A stretch of 64,000 nucleotides of DNA from Carposina sasakii (lineage: Eukaryota; Arthropoda; Insecta; Lepidoptera; Carposinidae): NCBI GenBank assembly GCA_014607495.2, contig CP053162.1:434001-498000 (forward strand), written 5' to 3'. The position numbers were made by a program, and so were the translations under genes. Below are positions 1 to 11,708 of the stretch, one piece after another (within the stretch, counting starts at the first letter, position 1; the number at the start of each line of letters is the position of its first letter). Below the pieces are notes generated by a model that made no database searches, was not told the DNA's origin, and was given only the letters and a program-made list of their open reading frames with translations.

Positions 1-117
1 AAGTTGCTAGATTGTCAGAGAGAAAATATAGTTCAGAAATTCAGGATTTAAAACGAAATGTGATAGTTTGGATATTTTCGTTAACAAATTTTAAATATGC
101 ACAGAAAAAATTCTAAG

Positions 118-181
118 TTGGGCCAGGCCTATGTTGAGGAGTGGACTTCTCAAGGCTGGCAATGATGATGATGATGATGAC
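118..181 (+). mobile_element. RTE-type non-LTR retrotransposon 3' tail (group A)
   Basis: This short piece reads GGCCAGGCCTATGTTGAGGA and then 'gtggacttctcaaggctggc', followed by an ATG repeat. It matches the last codons (EAYVQQWTSQG-like) and simple-repeat tail of the longer RTE fragment at 60341-61023. It is 5'-truncated to about 60 bases, as expected for target-primed retrotransposon insertions. Confidence 0.7.
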
Positions 182-1888
182 GGTGAAACTTCTAAGAAGA
201 TACCTACATCCATTTTACCACATCTACCTACAATAAAAATAATTATTTTTCACCGTCGCCAACCTTATTCTCCCAGGAGCGCTAACCACAAGCATTGAGC
301 TCATTCTTTTTATTTTTATTGTTTTATGTTGCCCGAAGCGTTTTGTTTCAGTAGTGGCAATGTCATGGAGGAAAAACATAAAAGAAGTGACATAAGAACG
401 TTTGTTTATATTTAATTTTGTTTAATTTTAATTCGCCTTGAAACTGCATTAAAGTTCTCGATGAGTTCCCTACGCCTTTTATTTATTTAGTATTTCAAAT
501 CATTCTAATCATGGCTTAACAAAATCAATTTAAGCCTTTCACCTGGATGCTATTAAAAATAAATTCAATTGACTATTTGATTCCTCTATTTCTGCTATTG
601 TTATTGTGTTGTTATGCAATTGCGTGGTTGATGGGCAGAATATAAATGGAGTCCAATGGTTGCATTTGGGTCATACTAGGCTGCGTAATCCACATTGTCA
701 GTCTCAGCTTCACATAAACAGTATCTCCTCATTGCCCCATCTTCGTGAGCTATACAGCCTTATCGCTTGTAGATATGCGAGCTTTTTCTAAATGTTCGCT
801 TTTGTGTTTTAAGCCTTTTATACCTTTTGATACCGCCCAGTCCTTTACGTTGTATGTAATTATGTTATCTTGATATGGATAGCAAGGCTATGTTTTGAGA
901 TAATATTGAAAATATCAGTCTTTCGATTCTCATTTATACGTTGAAGAATCAAGTCACTTTAGATCGCAATTAACATATATACATCAGAGAATAAAAGAAG
1001 AAAAATCCAGTGTGTTATTTATATAAATAGCTGTATATACTAGAGGTCAGTCATACTTGAATGCATAGTGATTGATTTAGGAGCCCAGGCTTCTGGGGCA
1101 GAAATATAAAATTATTTTTTTACTTCCTACCTATAACAAATGCTGCCCTACCTCAAATTCGACTCTAGCAGCAACAATTGATTCATCAGACATTTGTCAT
1201 GCATGGCGAATTCTATCGACATAGCAGTCAGTCTAATATATTTAGAGACACAGTAGAGCCCTCACCAAGACGAGCCCAGACACAAGGGCAATATCTAGTA
1301 TCTACATTAAATGTCACCGTAAAAAAATGCTACAAGTACGTCATTTAAATTATTAGATGTAAAGCTCATCGCATACGAAGCGACTCCCGCGTCGGATTCC
1401 CATATCAGTCGCCGTGACAGACAAACTGACAAATCTCTTAATGGTCCGATTGTAATTATAGATTTCCCTGGCCGTTTTTAGAAAGGCTACTTAATATTAA
1501 GTTTTTTCTGTTACAAAAAGGCTCTATGATTGTTTATTTTTAACATATAAGTAAAAAAGATTTTTTATACAATTACATACATGATACTAGTTTTCGCATT
1601 GTAAATTTTACAACGCAATATAGTGTTAGATTATAAAAAAAAACTTTGAATTAAAAGCATATTAGATCAATACTTGAATAATTATGAGAACTATATAAAA
1701 CCGATAAAATTGTCTGTAAGACAGGTTTATTTATTTCTCGCTTATCACTATCATATCTCTATATATTAAAAAAATACCGCATCAATATCGATTATGTACC
1801 TACTGAGTTTCAAAGTTATAAACATACATAGGAACATACAGACAACGGGAAGCGACTTTATTTTATAATAGGTAAATACATACATACA
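182..1888. other. no recognisable gene or repeat
   Basis: AT-rich sequence with only short open frames, none with recognisable protein features. I see no RNA gene, no inverted repeat and no similarity to the repeat families named elsewhere in this window. Confidence 0.5.
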
Positions 1889-2045
1889 TATAATCACGCC
1901 TTTATCCCTTACGGGGTAGGCAGAGCATCAAGGGCCGATAGAACCACATGGTGCCACTTCTGACCAATTTTGAGAGTATAGTTGAGATGTACAAGTTCAG
2001 TTAGTAGTGACAGGTGGTCAGCCCATCGCCTACAAAACACCAAGA
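1889..2045 (+). repeat. lepidopteran interspersed repeat, family L (copy 1)
   Basis: It begins 'ataatcacgcctttatccc', continues with a 'ggggtaggcagagcatcaag' motif and then 'accacatggtgccacttctg'. The same order of motifs occurs at 23150-23226, 25864-25958 and, inverted, at 43736-43796. I know this as a very common dispersed sequence in moth and butterfly genomes; its class is not clear from the sequence. A (catacata) run precedes it. Confidence 0.7.
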
Positions 2046-2160
2046 CCCTCTTGTCCCTCTACTGACTTATGCAGTATGCCCGGGAAGAGAAGCAGCTGTA
2101 GTATAATAGTATAATAATAATAGTATAATAGGTAAGTATTATAAAATTATTAATAGGTGA

Positions 2161-2224
2161 GTAGCCTATGTCTATGTCGAGCCTATGTCCAGCAGTGGAC
2201 TTCCCATGGCTGAAATTATGAAGC
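2161..2224 (+). mobile_element. RTE-type 3' tail fragment
   Basis: 'gagcctatgtccagcagtgg' followed by 'acttcccatggctga' is the degenerate C-terminal coding end of an RTE-like element, close to group A. A similar scrap lies at 52684-52712. Confidence 0.55.
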
Positions 2225-2647
2225 CACATACACATAAGTACCTATAGTATTTACCTGTCAATCTCACAGATTCCCACAGCAACAAAACTCAAGGTCCACC
2301 AACTTAAAACCTAAAAACAACTTTAATTTACCACGGACCAAAGCGAATGCGATCCAGATGAATGTCAACGCGGGATCCGCTCGCGATGTGCGAGCAACGA
2401 CGCGGCGAAGTGCTGACATGATTGTACTGTCACCAATGATCAAGCGGAGATAGGGATGTGTAAACGATACGTTAAATATCACGGTATCTATGTGATCTTT
2501 TTGCGTGTGATAGGGTCTTATAATTGTGAATTGTTTAAATATGTAGAGAGCAGATGCGGTTATTATACAATGTTTTACTATGAGCGTACTCTAAAAACTA
2601 CTCTGCATCTGTTCATTATGTATGTATGTATATGTAGCTGGAGTGAT
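2225..2647. other. no recognisable gene; short open frames only
   Basis: Overlapping open frames of about 75 codons occur on both strands (2264-2482 minus, 2456-2689 plus). Neither has a recognisable motif, and the plus frame runs into the downstream repeat, so neither is called a gene. Confidence 0.5.
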
Positions 2648-2833
2648 TCTACTAATATTATAAATGCGAAAGTTTGTGAATATGGATAATGTGTGTGTGT
2701 GTGTGTTGCTCATTCACGCAAAAACGACTGAACAGATTTTGATGAAACTTATCAGGGATATAGCTTGTAGGTACGTCAGAATAACACATAGGCTACAAAG
2801 CGAACGAAGTTGCGGGTGGCCGTTAGAAAAAAC
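2648..2833 (+). mobile_element. Helitron-related short repeat
   Basis: It starts TCTACTAATATTATAAATGC and contains 'cacgcaaaaacgactgaaca' and 'aataacacataggctac', in the same order as the Helitron copy at 9786-10002. It ends near 'gcgggtggccgttag', a decayed version of the GCGGGCGTCCACTAG terminus. A short (TG) run lies inside. Confidence 0.6.
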
Positions 2834-4046
2834 ATAAAATTATTCAATAATTCTATTCTTATGTTCCATTGATAATTCTATTAAAATCGAATATTGCAAA
2901 CAGCCAGACTGCGCATCCGAAACATATTTCTATTAAGCCAATTCAATTTTATTATAATTGCAATTAAAACTCATATCATCAAGCACATCCCTAATCGCCT
3001 GCTACTCGTGTGCGAACAGCTTAATCCAGCTAAATCCATACCATTACATCGCGATGACAGGTCGCGTCGGATTATAATAAAAAATACTGCGCACAAGGTG
3101 GCAGTAATCGGAAACTTCTGACAGGACATAATTTGTTTGTAGTCTGCATAGATAGTAGCGACACTTATTACCAGTTCGAGAAATCGATAAAAAATATATT
3201 CGCAATAAGTACAATTATACCACAGATAAAGGTACATAATACCTATATAGGTAAACTTTAAATAAATTGTGCATCTTGCGATATGCTTAGTGCAATTTAG
3301 TATGTTGTTATGCGCTGAAGTCCCTTGCCTCTAATAAGACAGCGTGGCTTTTTCTACCATATCAAATCTAAACGGATTCTCATTATACAATCCACTTGTC
3401 TCTTGACAAAATCTTAAAAATAAAAATAACTACACTATTAACAATTAAACAACATCATTTAAACTTCAATAAACTCATTTATTTAAAGAAAATCGCGTAA
3501 TTTTTTTTAACCTATTTTCTCACAAGTAAGATGAATTTAATGATAAATATGACTAGCCGTTTCGGCCCTAAATCGTGCTAATGAAACATAACCCTCTTCT
3601 GGTGCAGTCGGCTTAAAACATCCACTAAGTTTCAAAACCTTAAATACCCACCACCTTTAGATAAAACCTGTAAGATTGGCAAACCGTGCAATTCCTTAGC
3701 TAAGGCCGTGCGCACACCCACGGCTGCGTGGGCGCATCAGATCGGCCGGACGTGATGTATGCACACGACTTGTCTGCGCCGGCCCTGTGTTTTGCAATTA
3801 GTTACACAAAATGTTTATTGTTTTACAATTTGAATGTTTCTGTCGGTTTACAGTCTGAAACTAGGCATTTTACTGTAGCCATAAAGACATATAACTGAAC
3901 AAGCGCCGTGTTTAGTTTTTTCAGCTTAGGTACCTTTTTATTGACCCTTATAGTCTAAGGCGGCACTACGGCAAAACCGCCGCAGTTTTTAACCGCCTGA
4001 CTTTGTGACTAAAGGAAACCAATGGAAGCGGCCGCACTGACGGTTT
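2834..4046. other. mostly unrecognised, with one family-P scrap
   Basis: The only repeat I can name is at about 3541-3625, reading on the minus strand: 'cataaccctcttctggtgca' followed by 'gtcggctt', a dispersed motif also seen at 17870-18040, 20680-20815 and 25975-26122. GC-rich bases at 3700-3785 ('ccgtgcgcacacccacggct') have no assignable function. Confidence 0.45.
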
Positions 4047-4284
4047 TTTCCCGCAACCCTATATGGGACCTGTCACAATATATTACTGAAAACTGCATCG
4101 AAATCGGTTCTGCCGTTTCTAAGATTAGCGCGCACATACGCATAGATAAACAGACAAACCAACAAACAGACAAAACTTCCAAAAATCGTTCTTTTGGAAT
4201 CGATTTTTTCTCATACTCGTATATCTTCCATGTACAGACAGCGATCCGTTACATTTTTATTATACCTATATGTATAGATAGTTA
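4047..4284 (-). mobile_element. Helitron-derived fragment
   Basis: 'gggacctgtcacaatatatt', 'gcatcgaaatcggttctgcc', 'gacaaacagac' runs and 'tacagacagcgatccgttac' appear in the same order as in the minus-strand Helitron copy at 10300-10620. The CTAG end is missing. It abuts an RTE group-B tail directly, so either one inserted next to the other or the junction is a deletion. The 87-codon open frame here is only a by-product. Confidence 0.6.
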
Positions 4285-4550
4285 GCCGCGTAGTGCCGGC
4301 AGAGTTGAGTTTGTACCACCCCTGCCTGCCCGTGGGTATCGTACGAGGCGATTAAGGGTTTCCGAGAGGTGGGCAGCAGCGCCTCCCGTACTGGCAACAT
4401 AGTCCGAAAATCACGCTGCGGTCACCAACCCACCTGCCCAGCGTGATGACTATGGGCAAATCCCCCCTGTGGCAGTAGCCTTGTGGCGTGCCCTGGGGGA
4501 GGCCTACGTCCAGCAGTGGACTGCAATAGGCTGAAGGAGAAGAAGAAGAT
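4285..4550 (+). mobile_element. RTE-like non-LTR 3' end (group B, copy 1)
   Basis: The last coding bases 'gaggcctacgtccagcagtg' and 'gactgcaataggctga' translate to EAYVQQWTAIG-stop, homologous to the EAYVQQWTSQG end of group A. They are followed by an AGA microsatellite tail. The upstream part, 'tgcctgcccgtgggtatcgt' and 'acgaggcgattaagggtttc', recurs at 14618-14880, 28194-28362, 48337-48478 and, inverted, at 42801-42862. All copies are 5'-truncated. Confidence 0.7.
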
Positions 4551-4660
4551 AGATATCTGTCCTTGGTTAAACGTGGCTGCGGGATTTATGATCCTGGATA
4601 CATATTTTTGTATGTATGTATTGGATATAGGAACAAGCAGAGTCCAAGATAGAAGATAGA
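4551..4660 (+). repeat. family S1 repeat fragment
   Basis: 'ggttaaacgtggctgcggga' and 'tttatgatcctgg', followed by 'tgtatgtatgta', match the second half of the S1 repeat best seen at 47260-47455. The first half is absent. Confidence 0.5.
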
Positions 4661-4892
4661 TAAACATAGTAAACTTTCATGGTTAGGTTCTCTGTTAGTG
4701 GGCGTTTTACATAGCATACACTATTTCTCTTACATACTCGTAATACACACAGCTATGTTCCGAAAATCACGAAGGAGATCCTTACCGTCTAACATACCAT
4801 AGCTAGTGGTAAAACATCAGTGACAATTACTAGCTCTATACCTGAGAGAATGCCCCTGAGTTTCCCCTTTTGTTACACCCTGTAAAATTGCT
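4661..4892. mobile_element. decayed family-B MITE remnants
   Basis: 'ggttctctgttagtgggcgt' at about 4684 and the end 'ccccttttgttacaccctgt' at about 4864-4885 match the right end of the MITE family whose best copy is at 6931-7229. The matching left end is not visible. Confidence 0.45.
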
Positions 4893-6930
4893 TCATTAAC
4901 ATTTCAAACAACAGCAATCTAGCATCTATCTAAATGAAGACAGTTTATTCCTCTGCATCCATAGTGATCCGGATCAGCTAATATACGGTAATGGCTCCTA
5001 TCCTCACCAACGGGATCCAAGGGCGTGCTCCCGGTGAATAAAGTCGTGTATTGCATGAAGGAAGAATGAATGGAGGTGGCCTAACTGTTTAAATCCTCCT
5101 TAAATATAAAAGTAACTTAGGAAGTTTTTGTTTGCAACAATCTATGTATTGATTCACTAGATAATTTTTTTTTTATTTGATATTAGAGTATTCTTTGTGT
5201 ACTTCAAGAAGCGGCAGTCATTGTGCCTAGTCTTGTCAAAAAATTTCTATACGGCGTTTCTATAAATTAATACAGTTCAACACGGCTGTGTTACTAGAAT
5301 GTTACTAGCTTGAACTGCAGGATTACGAAGGTCGTTTGCTTATAGAAAACGAGTTGATGCCCGTAGTTTTGTCTGCTCAAGCACAGTACATGCGTCGAAA
5401 TCTGTTTAGTACTTTTGATTTGAATGAACACGTACTACGTAATTGTAATTCAATATTATGGCATCGATTATAGCAACTCCACTGTGTCCTTCCTTGATGG
5501 TATACAGGGTGTACAAAAGCGTGTGTACAGGGTGCACAAAGGACTTCGTACATCAATGTGCATGTTCGGCGTATCGCGCACCGAATCTGTCTGGAATAGT
5601 GGCACTCAAAGTATAGCTTTTGTTTTTTGTGGGTATTGCAAGACCCATTTGTTTCTATAGCCATTCTGAATCTACGTTGTCATAGCAAATGGTATCACGT
5701 AAAATACAGAAAAACTGTTTTTACCCACATTTAACGAAGAAACTTCCTGTGATTTTATTTCCTATTATAATTTACCTTTTCGTAAAGATAACTATGTGGT
5801 AATTTTTAACTAAGTGGTAATGGTGTGTAATTTTCGCATTTCTTCATATCGATAATGGACGTGATTAAGTGTGTCTATGTATTATGTCCCAAGTACCATA
5901 TTTGTGCATTAGTTTGAGAACCTCTGCATCCAACTACACCATCACCGATGTCGCGATAGTACAGTTAGCCGCAGTATAAGTACACCCATAGTACATGACT
6001 ACATATACACCGATACCATAGTTAGCTGGAGTACAGCTACACCGATATCTCGGCGATTAGCTCGATGTATAGGGCCCTTTAGATTCCACGATAACGTCTG
6101 TGTACACGCGCCCTTAGGCCCGGAGGCTGTTGTATTAATGAAGGAAGTACATAGCAGAGATGCGATAGCAATATTTACGATTAAGATTATTTATTAAACA
6201 ATCGCTCGATTTTGCATTTCACCATATTGATTGTTCTTGACAGAGACTTCTTCCAGCAAACCACTTGACAGCGAAAGTTAGATATACAATTATCGATTGT
6301 GTGCGTCACTAATAAGACAAATTAATATATGACTATATGTCGAAGGCATATTGTAGAAGACACCGTGTTTCAAATCTGCTAGGCATGTTGAATAATATAA
6401 AAAATATATAAATACCTAACCTACATAAACTTCAAAGTTTTAACATAAGAGTATTTTGTAAAATACCTATAAGTGGCAGATCACCTAAGGAAGTGAGCCT
6501 TTAGCCGTCTTTTAAGTGTATCAAATGACACCTACTTTTTCTTCTTCCTCCGTGATTGCATCTGAAGCAATAGCCTAAAGTGGGTGACTTTGGAGCTAAG
6601 CCAAACACGTAATGTAGCCTTAAGGGTGGCTACGGGTCTATAACGGCTGTATAGGCAATGATAAGTAGGCTGTATGTACTTATAGGTAACTAACAGACGT
6701 CCAAAACTTCGTCTGCCAGGATTATACTTATAGAAGTTATTCTAATGTAAAAACTACGTTCTGACAAGTTTCATCAAAAACGATTTAGTAGTAATTTAAA
6801 TATCCGAGCTTACAAAATTACTCTTTATCATAAACAGAAAGAGAGTCGCGCCTAGTAAACGTTATTCATAATTACTACTAGATGCAAGTGGAGCTAAGTA
6901 TTTCAGTGATGCATGTTAGTTATAATAACA
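4893..6930. other. about 2 kb without recognisable genes
   Basis: Overlapping open frames of 78 to 95 codons on both strands near 5377-5664 show no known motif. Within them, 'gtacagggtg' occurs twice 20 bases apart (about 5504-5534), echoing MITE ends but without a matching inverted partner. A minus-strand S1 scrap ('gaactgcaggattacgaagg') lies at about 5313. Confidence 0.45.
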
Positions 6931-7229
6931 TATACAGGGTGTAACAAAAAGGGTATGTTAAGCGAAAAGCTCCTGAAAATTTGAGACTCGAAATCACATG
7001 TTTATTATTCCCAATAGTATGGAGAATTTTTAATAACTCAGGAATTTTCTTATTCTTATTCTTTATTGTACACATACAATTACATACAGACAGAAATTAT
7101 GAAAGAAAATGTACAAAGGCGTGCTTATCTCTGAAAGAGATTTCTTTTCATACAATCTTGAAAAATAAACATGTGATTTCGGGTCTCAAATTTTGTGGAT
7201 AGGTTCCCCTTTTTGTTACACCCTGTATA
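6931..7229. mobile_element. MITE family B (copy 1), with a nested insert
   Basis: The ends are long inverted repeats: TATACAGGGTGTAACAAAAA on the left, and on the right 'ccctttttgttacaccctgt' plus 'ata'. Compared with copy 2 (8138-8396), this copy carries about 120 extra bases in the middle ('tctttattgtacac' through 'gagatttctttt'). That insert is itself a dispersed repeat (family K), present at 18725-18805, 41035-41125 and 45778-45885. There is no coding capacity; it is presumably mobilised in trans. Confidence 0.75.
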
Positions 7230-8137
7230 ACGCTTTTACGTAAGCCACAAAATAAATGCATATAAGTTTATGTAATTACAAGACATTAATACTTAATTAT
7301 CAAAAGGACCACGCGAAAATCGATAATTATCGCGAACACACATTAAAAACATAATAAAAGCGCATCTCCGATCTCGATTACATTCACAATGTAAAACCTG
7401 ATATCCTTATATTTTCGAATTTACAGTCTTGGCTCATTGACTCATTGAATGTCATCATCCGCTTGAAATTAAAAAATAAATAAAGTAAAAGAAAAGTCAG
7501 AGCAAAAGGTTTTACACCTTAAGAGTATGGCATAAACGTTGAAATTTGAGTGCACAATTTATAGTCAGTAGCTCTACAAGATCTGTGTAGAGATACCACA
7601 GTGTTGTAGTTTGTATTTATTTCCAGTTAAAATATAATGAGCTTTTTGAAGGAGCTTTTTGCGAAATATTTATGTGTTAACATTTTATCATGCACGAAAT
7701 ATATGAAAAAGTATATATAAGTTACATTTAAATTCTTTAAAACGCGACTAGGTAGTGCACAAGCTGTACAAGAAATATTTAAAACCGAGCGAAGATAGTT
7801 AGTTGCCAATTTTTTTAAAACTTAACTCAGACCATGATTATGAATGAAGCAAAAGTCGCTTTAATTTTGAAGGAAAAATTTCCCCCGAAATATGATACAA
7901 AAACAGCAATGTAACGCACAATATCAACGCTGTGTGTGTGAAACGCGAACTATTTATAGTACTAGTGTATTATAAAGCGCTATACATTGCGGACTGATCA
8001 AATTAAAAATATTTTTTTGGGAATAGTAAACCAACGATATTTAACTTACAATAACTTTATAATCTGTTTGAGTATTTACTTGAGTATCCCTTACTCAAAC
8101 CATACGTACTTTGACTAGGTTGTTATGTAGATAGCTA
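7230..8137. other. no recognisable gene or repeat
   Basis: AT-rich sequence. A 60-codon minus-strand open frame at 7627-7809 has no recognisable feature. Nothing else supports annotation. Confidence 0.5.
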
Positions 8138-8396
8138 ATATGGTGTAACAAAAGGGGTATGTTAAGCGAAAAGGTATGTAAATAGCCCACTAAAAGGAAC
8201 ATATTCACAAAATTTCAGACTCGAAATCACATGTTTATTTTTCCAGATAGTATGGAGAATTCCTAAACAACTCAGGAATAATCTTACAATCTTGAAAAAA
8301 ACATGTAATTTCGAGTCTCTGAGAAAATCGGTTCTCTATAGTGAGCTATTTACATAGCTTTTCGCTTAACATACCCTTTCTGTTACACCCTGTATA
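8138..8396. mobile_element. MITE family B (copy 2)
   Basis: The left end 'ggtgtaacaaaaggggtatg' and the right end 'cttttcgcttaacatacc' + 'ctttctgttacaccctgtat' are inverted copies of each other. The extreme left few bases have decayed. It lacks the family-K insert of copy 1, so it shows the empty state of that site. Confidence 0.75.
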
Positions 8397-9120
8397 CTAG
8401 ATTTTCTACAGTTTTACATTGGTACATTCTTGCAAATGGCAAATTAGCTGAGCCCACGCCATCTGTATTTAAATTTTAATTAAGTCGATTTGCATTTATT
8501 ATTCAGGTCCTATAAATGTATTAAAAGTTGTTATTTACGATTATAGTCAGTTAATGTCGGTTGTGCTTTAAAGTATCAGTTTTGAGGTTACCTCATTTTA
8601 AATCGATCATGTACTTGTAATTTACATACAGAATCGCGAAGGAGATCACGTCACGTTCAGTCACGTTTAATAAAGGTCTTGTTAGTCTATGATCTTGTAA
8701 TTTAGAGGTCGAAAAATAATTATGTCCAATCTTTTAACATGGTATTGAGTAGCAAAATCAATTATATGTATACTTACTAATTATGTAAAATTGTCTAAAC
8801 CCTATTAATAGATATAGTGGCACTTCGATCAATTTGAATTACAAAACAATTTGTTACATCCAAATAAGGTTAAAACGTCGCATGGCAAAACTAAAGATTT
8901 CGAAAAGCGAAATTTAAACATATATGGCTTAATGACTCTATCGTAATAATGTGTTTTCTTTATAAATGTCATCTGACTATTACCTCGTTAAATGTCTGAA
9001 TTTACTACCGATATAAAACATTCAAGAAATTGCGGCTTTTTAATTACCTTTTGCCTTACATATCGGCATAACTAAATGTGCGTAGGTTGATACATATTAG
9101 GTTTATTTTTCGTTATGAAC
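8397..9120. other. no recognisable gene or repeat
   Basis: AT-rich, with no long open frame and no repeat I can match elsewhere in the window. Confidence 0.5.
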
Positions 9121-9240
9121 ATCCTGTGCTGTTGCAGGGCTTTATTACATCAGCTGCATTTCCTTCCGTGCATGTCGTGAGAGTCGACTAAGGAACTTAA
9201 CAAATCAGGTGATGAGATAGCTAACTTGTTACTGCCCTCC

Positions 9241-9384
9241 TAGCATGACCACGCATGGTTATCGTATCGTACGATATCGTATCGTCTCTTTACAAAATTC
9301 AACATGGCGGCTATATTTATCGTATTTTGACAGGCTAAATGTCGATAAATCGGTTTATAATATCGTGTTTCGCAGGTCATGCTA
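9241..9384. mobile_element. MITE family E (copy 1)
   Basis: Terminal inverted repeats TAGCATGACC and GGTCATGCTA enclose 124 bases that include the near-palindromic 'cgtatcgtacgatatcgtat'. Other copies are at 22930-23046 and 26902-27049 (the latter inverted). No coding capacity. Confidence 0.7.
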
Positions 9385-9461
9385 CTGGAGCTGATCTTTA
9401 ACATCTGGCCCCGCTTTGCAAAACGTGGCCCTTTTGGAAACACAGCTGTATGTGTAAATTA

Positions 9462-9486
9462 TGTATGTATGTATGTATGTATGTAT
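9462..9486 (+). repeat. (ATGT)n microsatellite
   Basis: Six uninterrupted tetranucleotide repeats form the tail of the S1 repeat. Similar (ATGT) runs end other S1 copies, suggesting the tail belongs to the element. Confidence 0.85.
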
Positions 9487-9494
9487 GAAATTAC

Positions 9495-9725
9495 TTTGAT
9501 GATCTTCGACCGTATTTCGGTCAAGGCGACCAATCTCTACAGAGATTGGTCAGGTACGCAGGAGATATTATAGTGCACAAGTGTGTGCGCAAACACAGAT
9601 GCACTCTCTATAACGTTACTCTCATAGTCCGATGGGACGGAAAGCCGACACGACCGGAGAGAGATCAGGCGCAGGACCGACGGTTTTACGTGCTTTCCGA
9701 GGCACGAGCTAAGTGACAATTTTGC
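9495..9725. repeat. probable dispersed lepidopteran repeat
   Basis: GC-richer than its surroundings ('cgaccgtatttcggtcaagg', 'agtgtgtgcgcaaacacag', 'catagtccgatgggacggaa'). I recognise this as a frequent moth/butterfly dispersed sequence, but there is no second copy in the window. A near-perfect palindrome, ACCAATCTCTACAGAGATTG + GT, sits at 9530-9551. Confidence 0.4.
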
Positions 9726-9785
9726 AACATTAAAATCTGCCCATGAAATAAATTCATTGTTACAGGCCCGTGACTGGGATCGAAA

Positions 9786-10002
9786 TTTACTAATATTATA
9801 AACGCGAAAGTTTGTCAGTATGGATGGATGGATGTTTGTTACTCTTTCACGTAAAAACGGCTGGAGCGATTTTAATAAAATTTGGTATGGAATTAGCTAA
9901 TACCCTGGATTAACACATAGACTATTATTTTTATCCGGGATAATATTTTTATGCCAGATAATTTCGACATTTTGTTTTTCTGCAGTCGCGGGCGTCCACT
10001 AG
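9786..10002 (+). mobile_element. short non-autonomous Helitron
   Basis: It starts 'tttactaatattataaacgc' after an A (the expected TC is changed to TT). It ends GTCGCGGGCGTCCACTAG followed by T, which fits the Helitron rule of a CTRR end inserted between A and T. There is no coding sequence. At about 217 bp it is a deleted relative of the 796-bp copy at 13493-14288. Confidence 0.75.
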
Positions 10003-10299
10003 TAAGAAATAAAGTGAATACACTTATTTTGTTGTATGATAATTATATTAAAAATACCGCTGTTCAAGCTTTAAATATACAAATTAATTCATAATTTGAT
10101 TGGGTAATTTTGTATAACTGTAGCTTTTAATATAAACGAGAGGAAGTAATTAGAATTTTTAAGCAATGTTTTGTTTTATTAGCATGTTTTACTGTTTTAC
10201 CACCATGACAGTCAGTATAAAATTAAAGAAATTAAAGAGTCATGAGAAAGGTAGTGATTGGATGAATGCTGAATGAAAATAGTTATATACTCGTATATA
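10003..10299. other. no recognisable gene or repeat
   Basis: AT-rich spacer between two Helitron copies of opposite orientation. Confidence 0.5.
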
Positions 10300-10620
10300 C
10301 TAGTGAACGGCCGCGACTTCGTCCGCGTGGACTACAGAAAAAACAAAATGTCGAAATTATCCGGGACAAAAACATTTTCCCGGGATAAAAAGTAGCCTAT
10401 ATGTTAAGTGGGACCTGTCACAATATATTCCTGCATCGAAATCGGTTCAGCTGTTTCTGAGATTAGCGTGCACAAACGTACAAACAAACGGACAAACAGA
10501 CAAAAATTCCAAAAATCATCGTTTTGGGTTCTATTGCGTTGATAAAGGTCTCCTATAATATATTTTCTCATATATCTTCCATGTACAGACAGCGATCCGT
10601 TACATTTTTATTATATGTAT
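10300..10620 (-). mobile_element. short non-autonomous Helitron
   Basis: On the minus strand it ends CTAG next to T (plus strand A then CTAG at 10300-10303), preceded by the GC-rich hairpin seen on the plus strand as 'ccgcgacttcgtccgcgtgg'. The interior, with 'gggacctgtcacaatatatt' and 'tacagacagcgatccgttac', matches the fragment at 4047-4284. Its 5' boundary near 10620 is approximate. Confidence 0.7.
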
Positions 10621-11314
10621 AGGTATAGATAGAATAGAATAGAATATTACTTAAGAAAAAGAATATTACTTAAAATTTTATAGCTATTGCTTGCAATGGT
10701 AAAGATTTGTAATTATGCAAAATGGTTTTAACTTCGACAATGGTCAACTGGGATTTTGGGGTAGGTACTTATAGATAGATAGAATTTATTTGACACTTAT
10801 CTATGAAATCAAAAATATCACCATAAGATATCAAATTCCATACTTTATGTGCCCAGCTTTCATGTGAAAATAGATCAAAACGTAACATTTATTACAAAAA
10901 CGTTGCATATGCAAATCTGCGGCATTATACTAGTCATACAGCGCGTGACAAACATCCGGACGGTGTAATTACTAAGTGTTACAAATAGCTCGTGTTACAT
11001 ACATGTAACATGGTAGGTAACACTATACCAACACCCACGGAAGGAGACAGAGGAGTTGTTGAATCTGACATCAGTGTAATTCTGAAATAATTTTATTCAA
11101 CTAGCTAACATATAGCTTCCGCCACGAATAGTAATTTAATAATACCTCTACTTGCTTACAAACCTCGAACTATATCAAAGTTAGGTGTCGCAAATGAATT
11201 TGTGCAACGCGAAATATTTACCTACCGTTCGACACCTGTGTAACTATTTTCTGATGAATTTGGCCACCTCCAAAAATCATGAAATAAAACCATTTTATTA
11301 GTCTTGAAAGCATT
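10621..11314. other. no recognisable gene or repeat
   Basis: AT-rich sequence with no supported feature. Short open frames only. Confidence 0.5.
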
Positions 11315-11708
11315 ATATACAGGGTGTTTTTTCGTTGCCACCCTTAACGAAGGGTACGTATTCTATACATTAAACAAAGTAAGTTTATGCCTAAAAAAAT
11401 CTGGGAAACAATGTAATTTTTTTTGAAAAAAATATTTTTATTTCTTGATCGGGTGAAATTTATAGTGTCCAGTGTTTATGCTAGTTTTTTCATACACAGA
11501 TATTAATTATTTCTAGTGAAAAAGCTTGCTACGCGCGTCTATGTGCATATATACAGAAAAACGCAGTCTATTTACTCAACTTTGGACCCTAATATCTTGG
11601 AAACCAGACACTTCCCAGGTATGCTTCCATGGAGAAAAGTGATCGTAACGACGACGAGGAGATTCCGTAGTTTTCGGGAACGTTGACGACCAAAAATCAT
11701 CCTGTATA
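11315..11708 (+). mobile_element. MITE family A (copy 1)
   Basis: The left end TATACAGGGTGTTTTTTCGT and right end 'ccaaaaatcatcctgtata' are short inverted repeats. The interior includes 'ccttaacgaagggtacgta' and 'cttggaaaccagacacttcc'. About 394 bp. Other copies are at 12803-13205 (inverted), 16164-16501 (inverted, truncated), 20067-20450 and 43184-43562 (inverted). The 110-codon minus frame starting in its right part is incidental. Confidence 0.75.

Larger units (their letters stand above)
9121..9490 (+). repeat. family S1 repeat, split by a small MITE
   Basis: The left half 'cagctgcatttccttccgtg' with 'catgtcgtgagagtcgacta', and the right half 'catctggccccgctttgc' ending in a (GTAT) run, flank the MITE at 9241-9384. 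The same halves are contiguous at 47260-47455. S1 is one of the most frequent repeats in this window; it looks SINE-like in size and dispersal, but I see no clear tRNA head. Confidence 0.65.

Noticed and set aside
9530..9551. Palindrome as a transcription terminator
   Set aside because: Rho-independent hairpin terminators are a bacterial feature; in this setting the palindrome is just part of a dispersed repeat.
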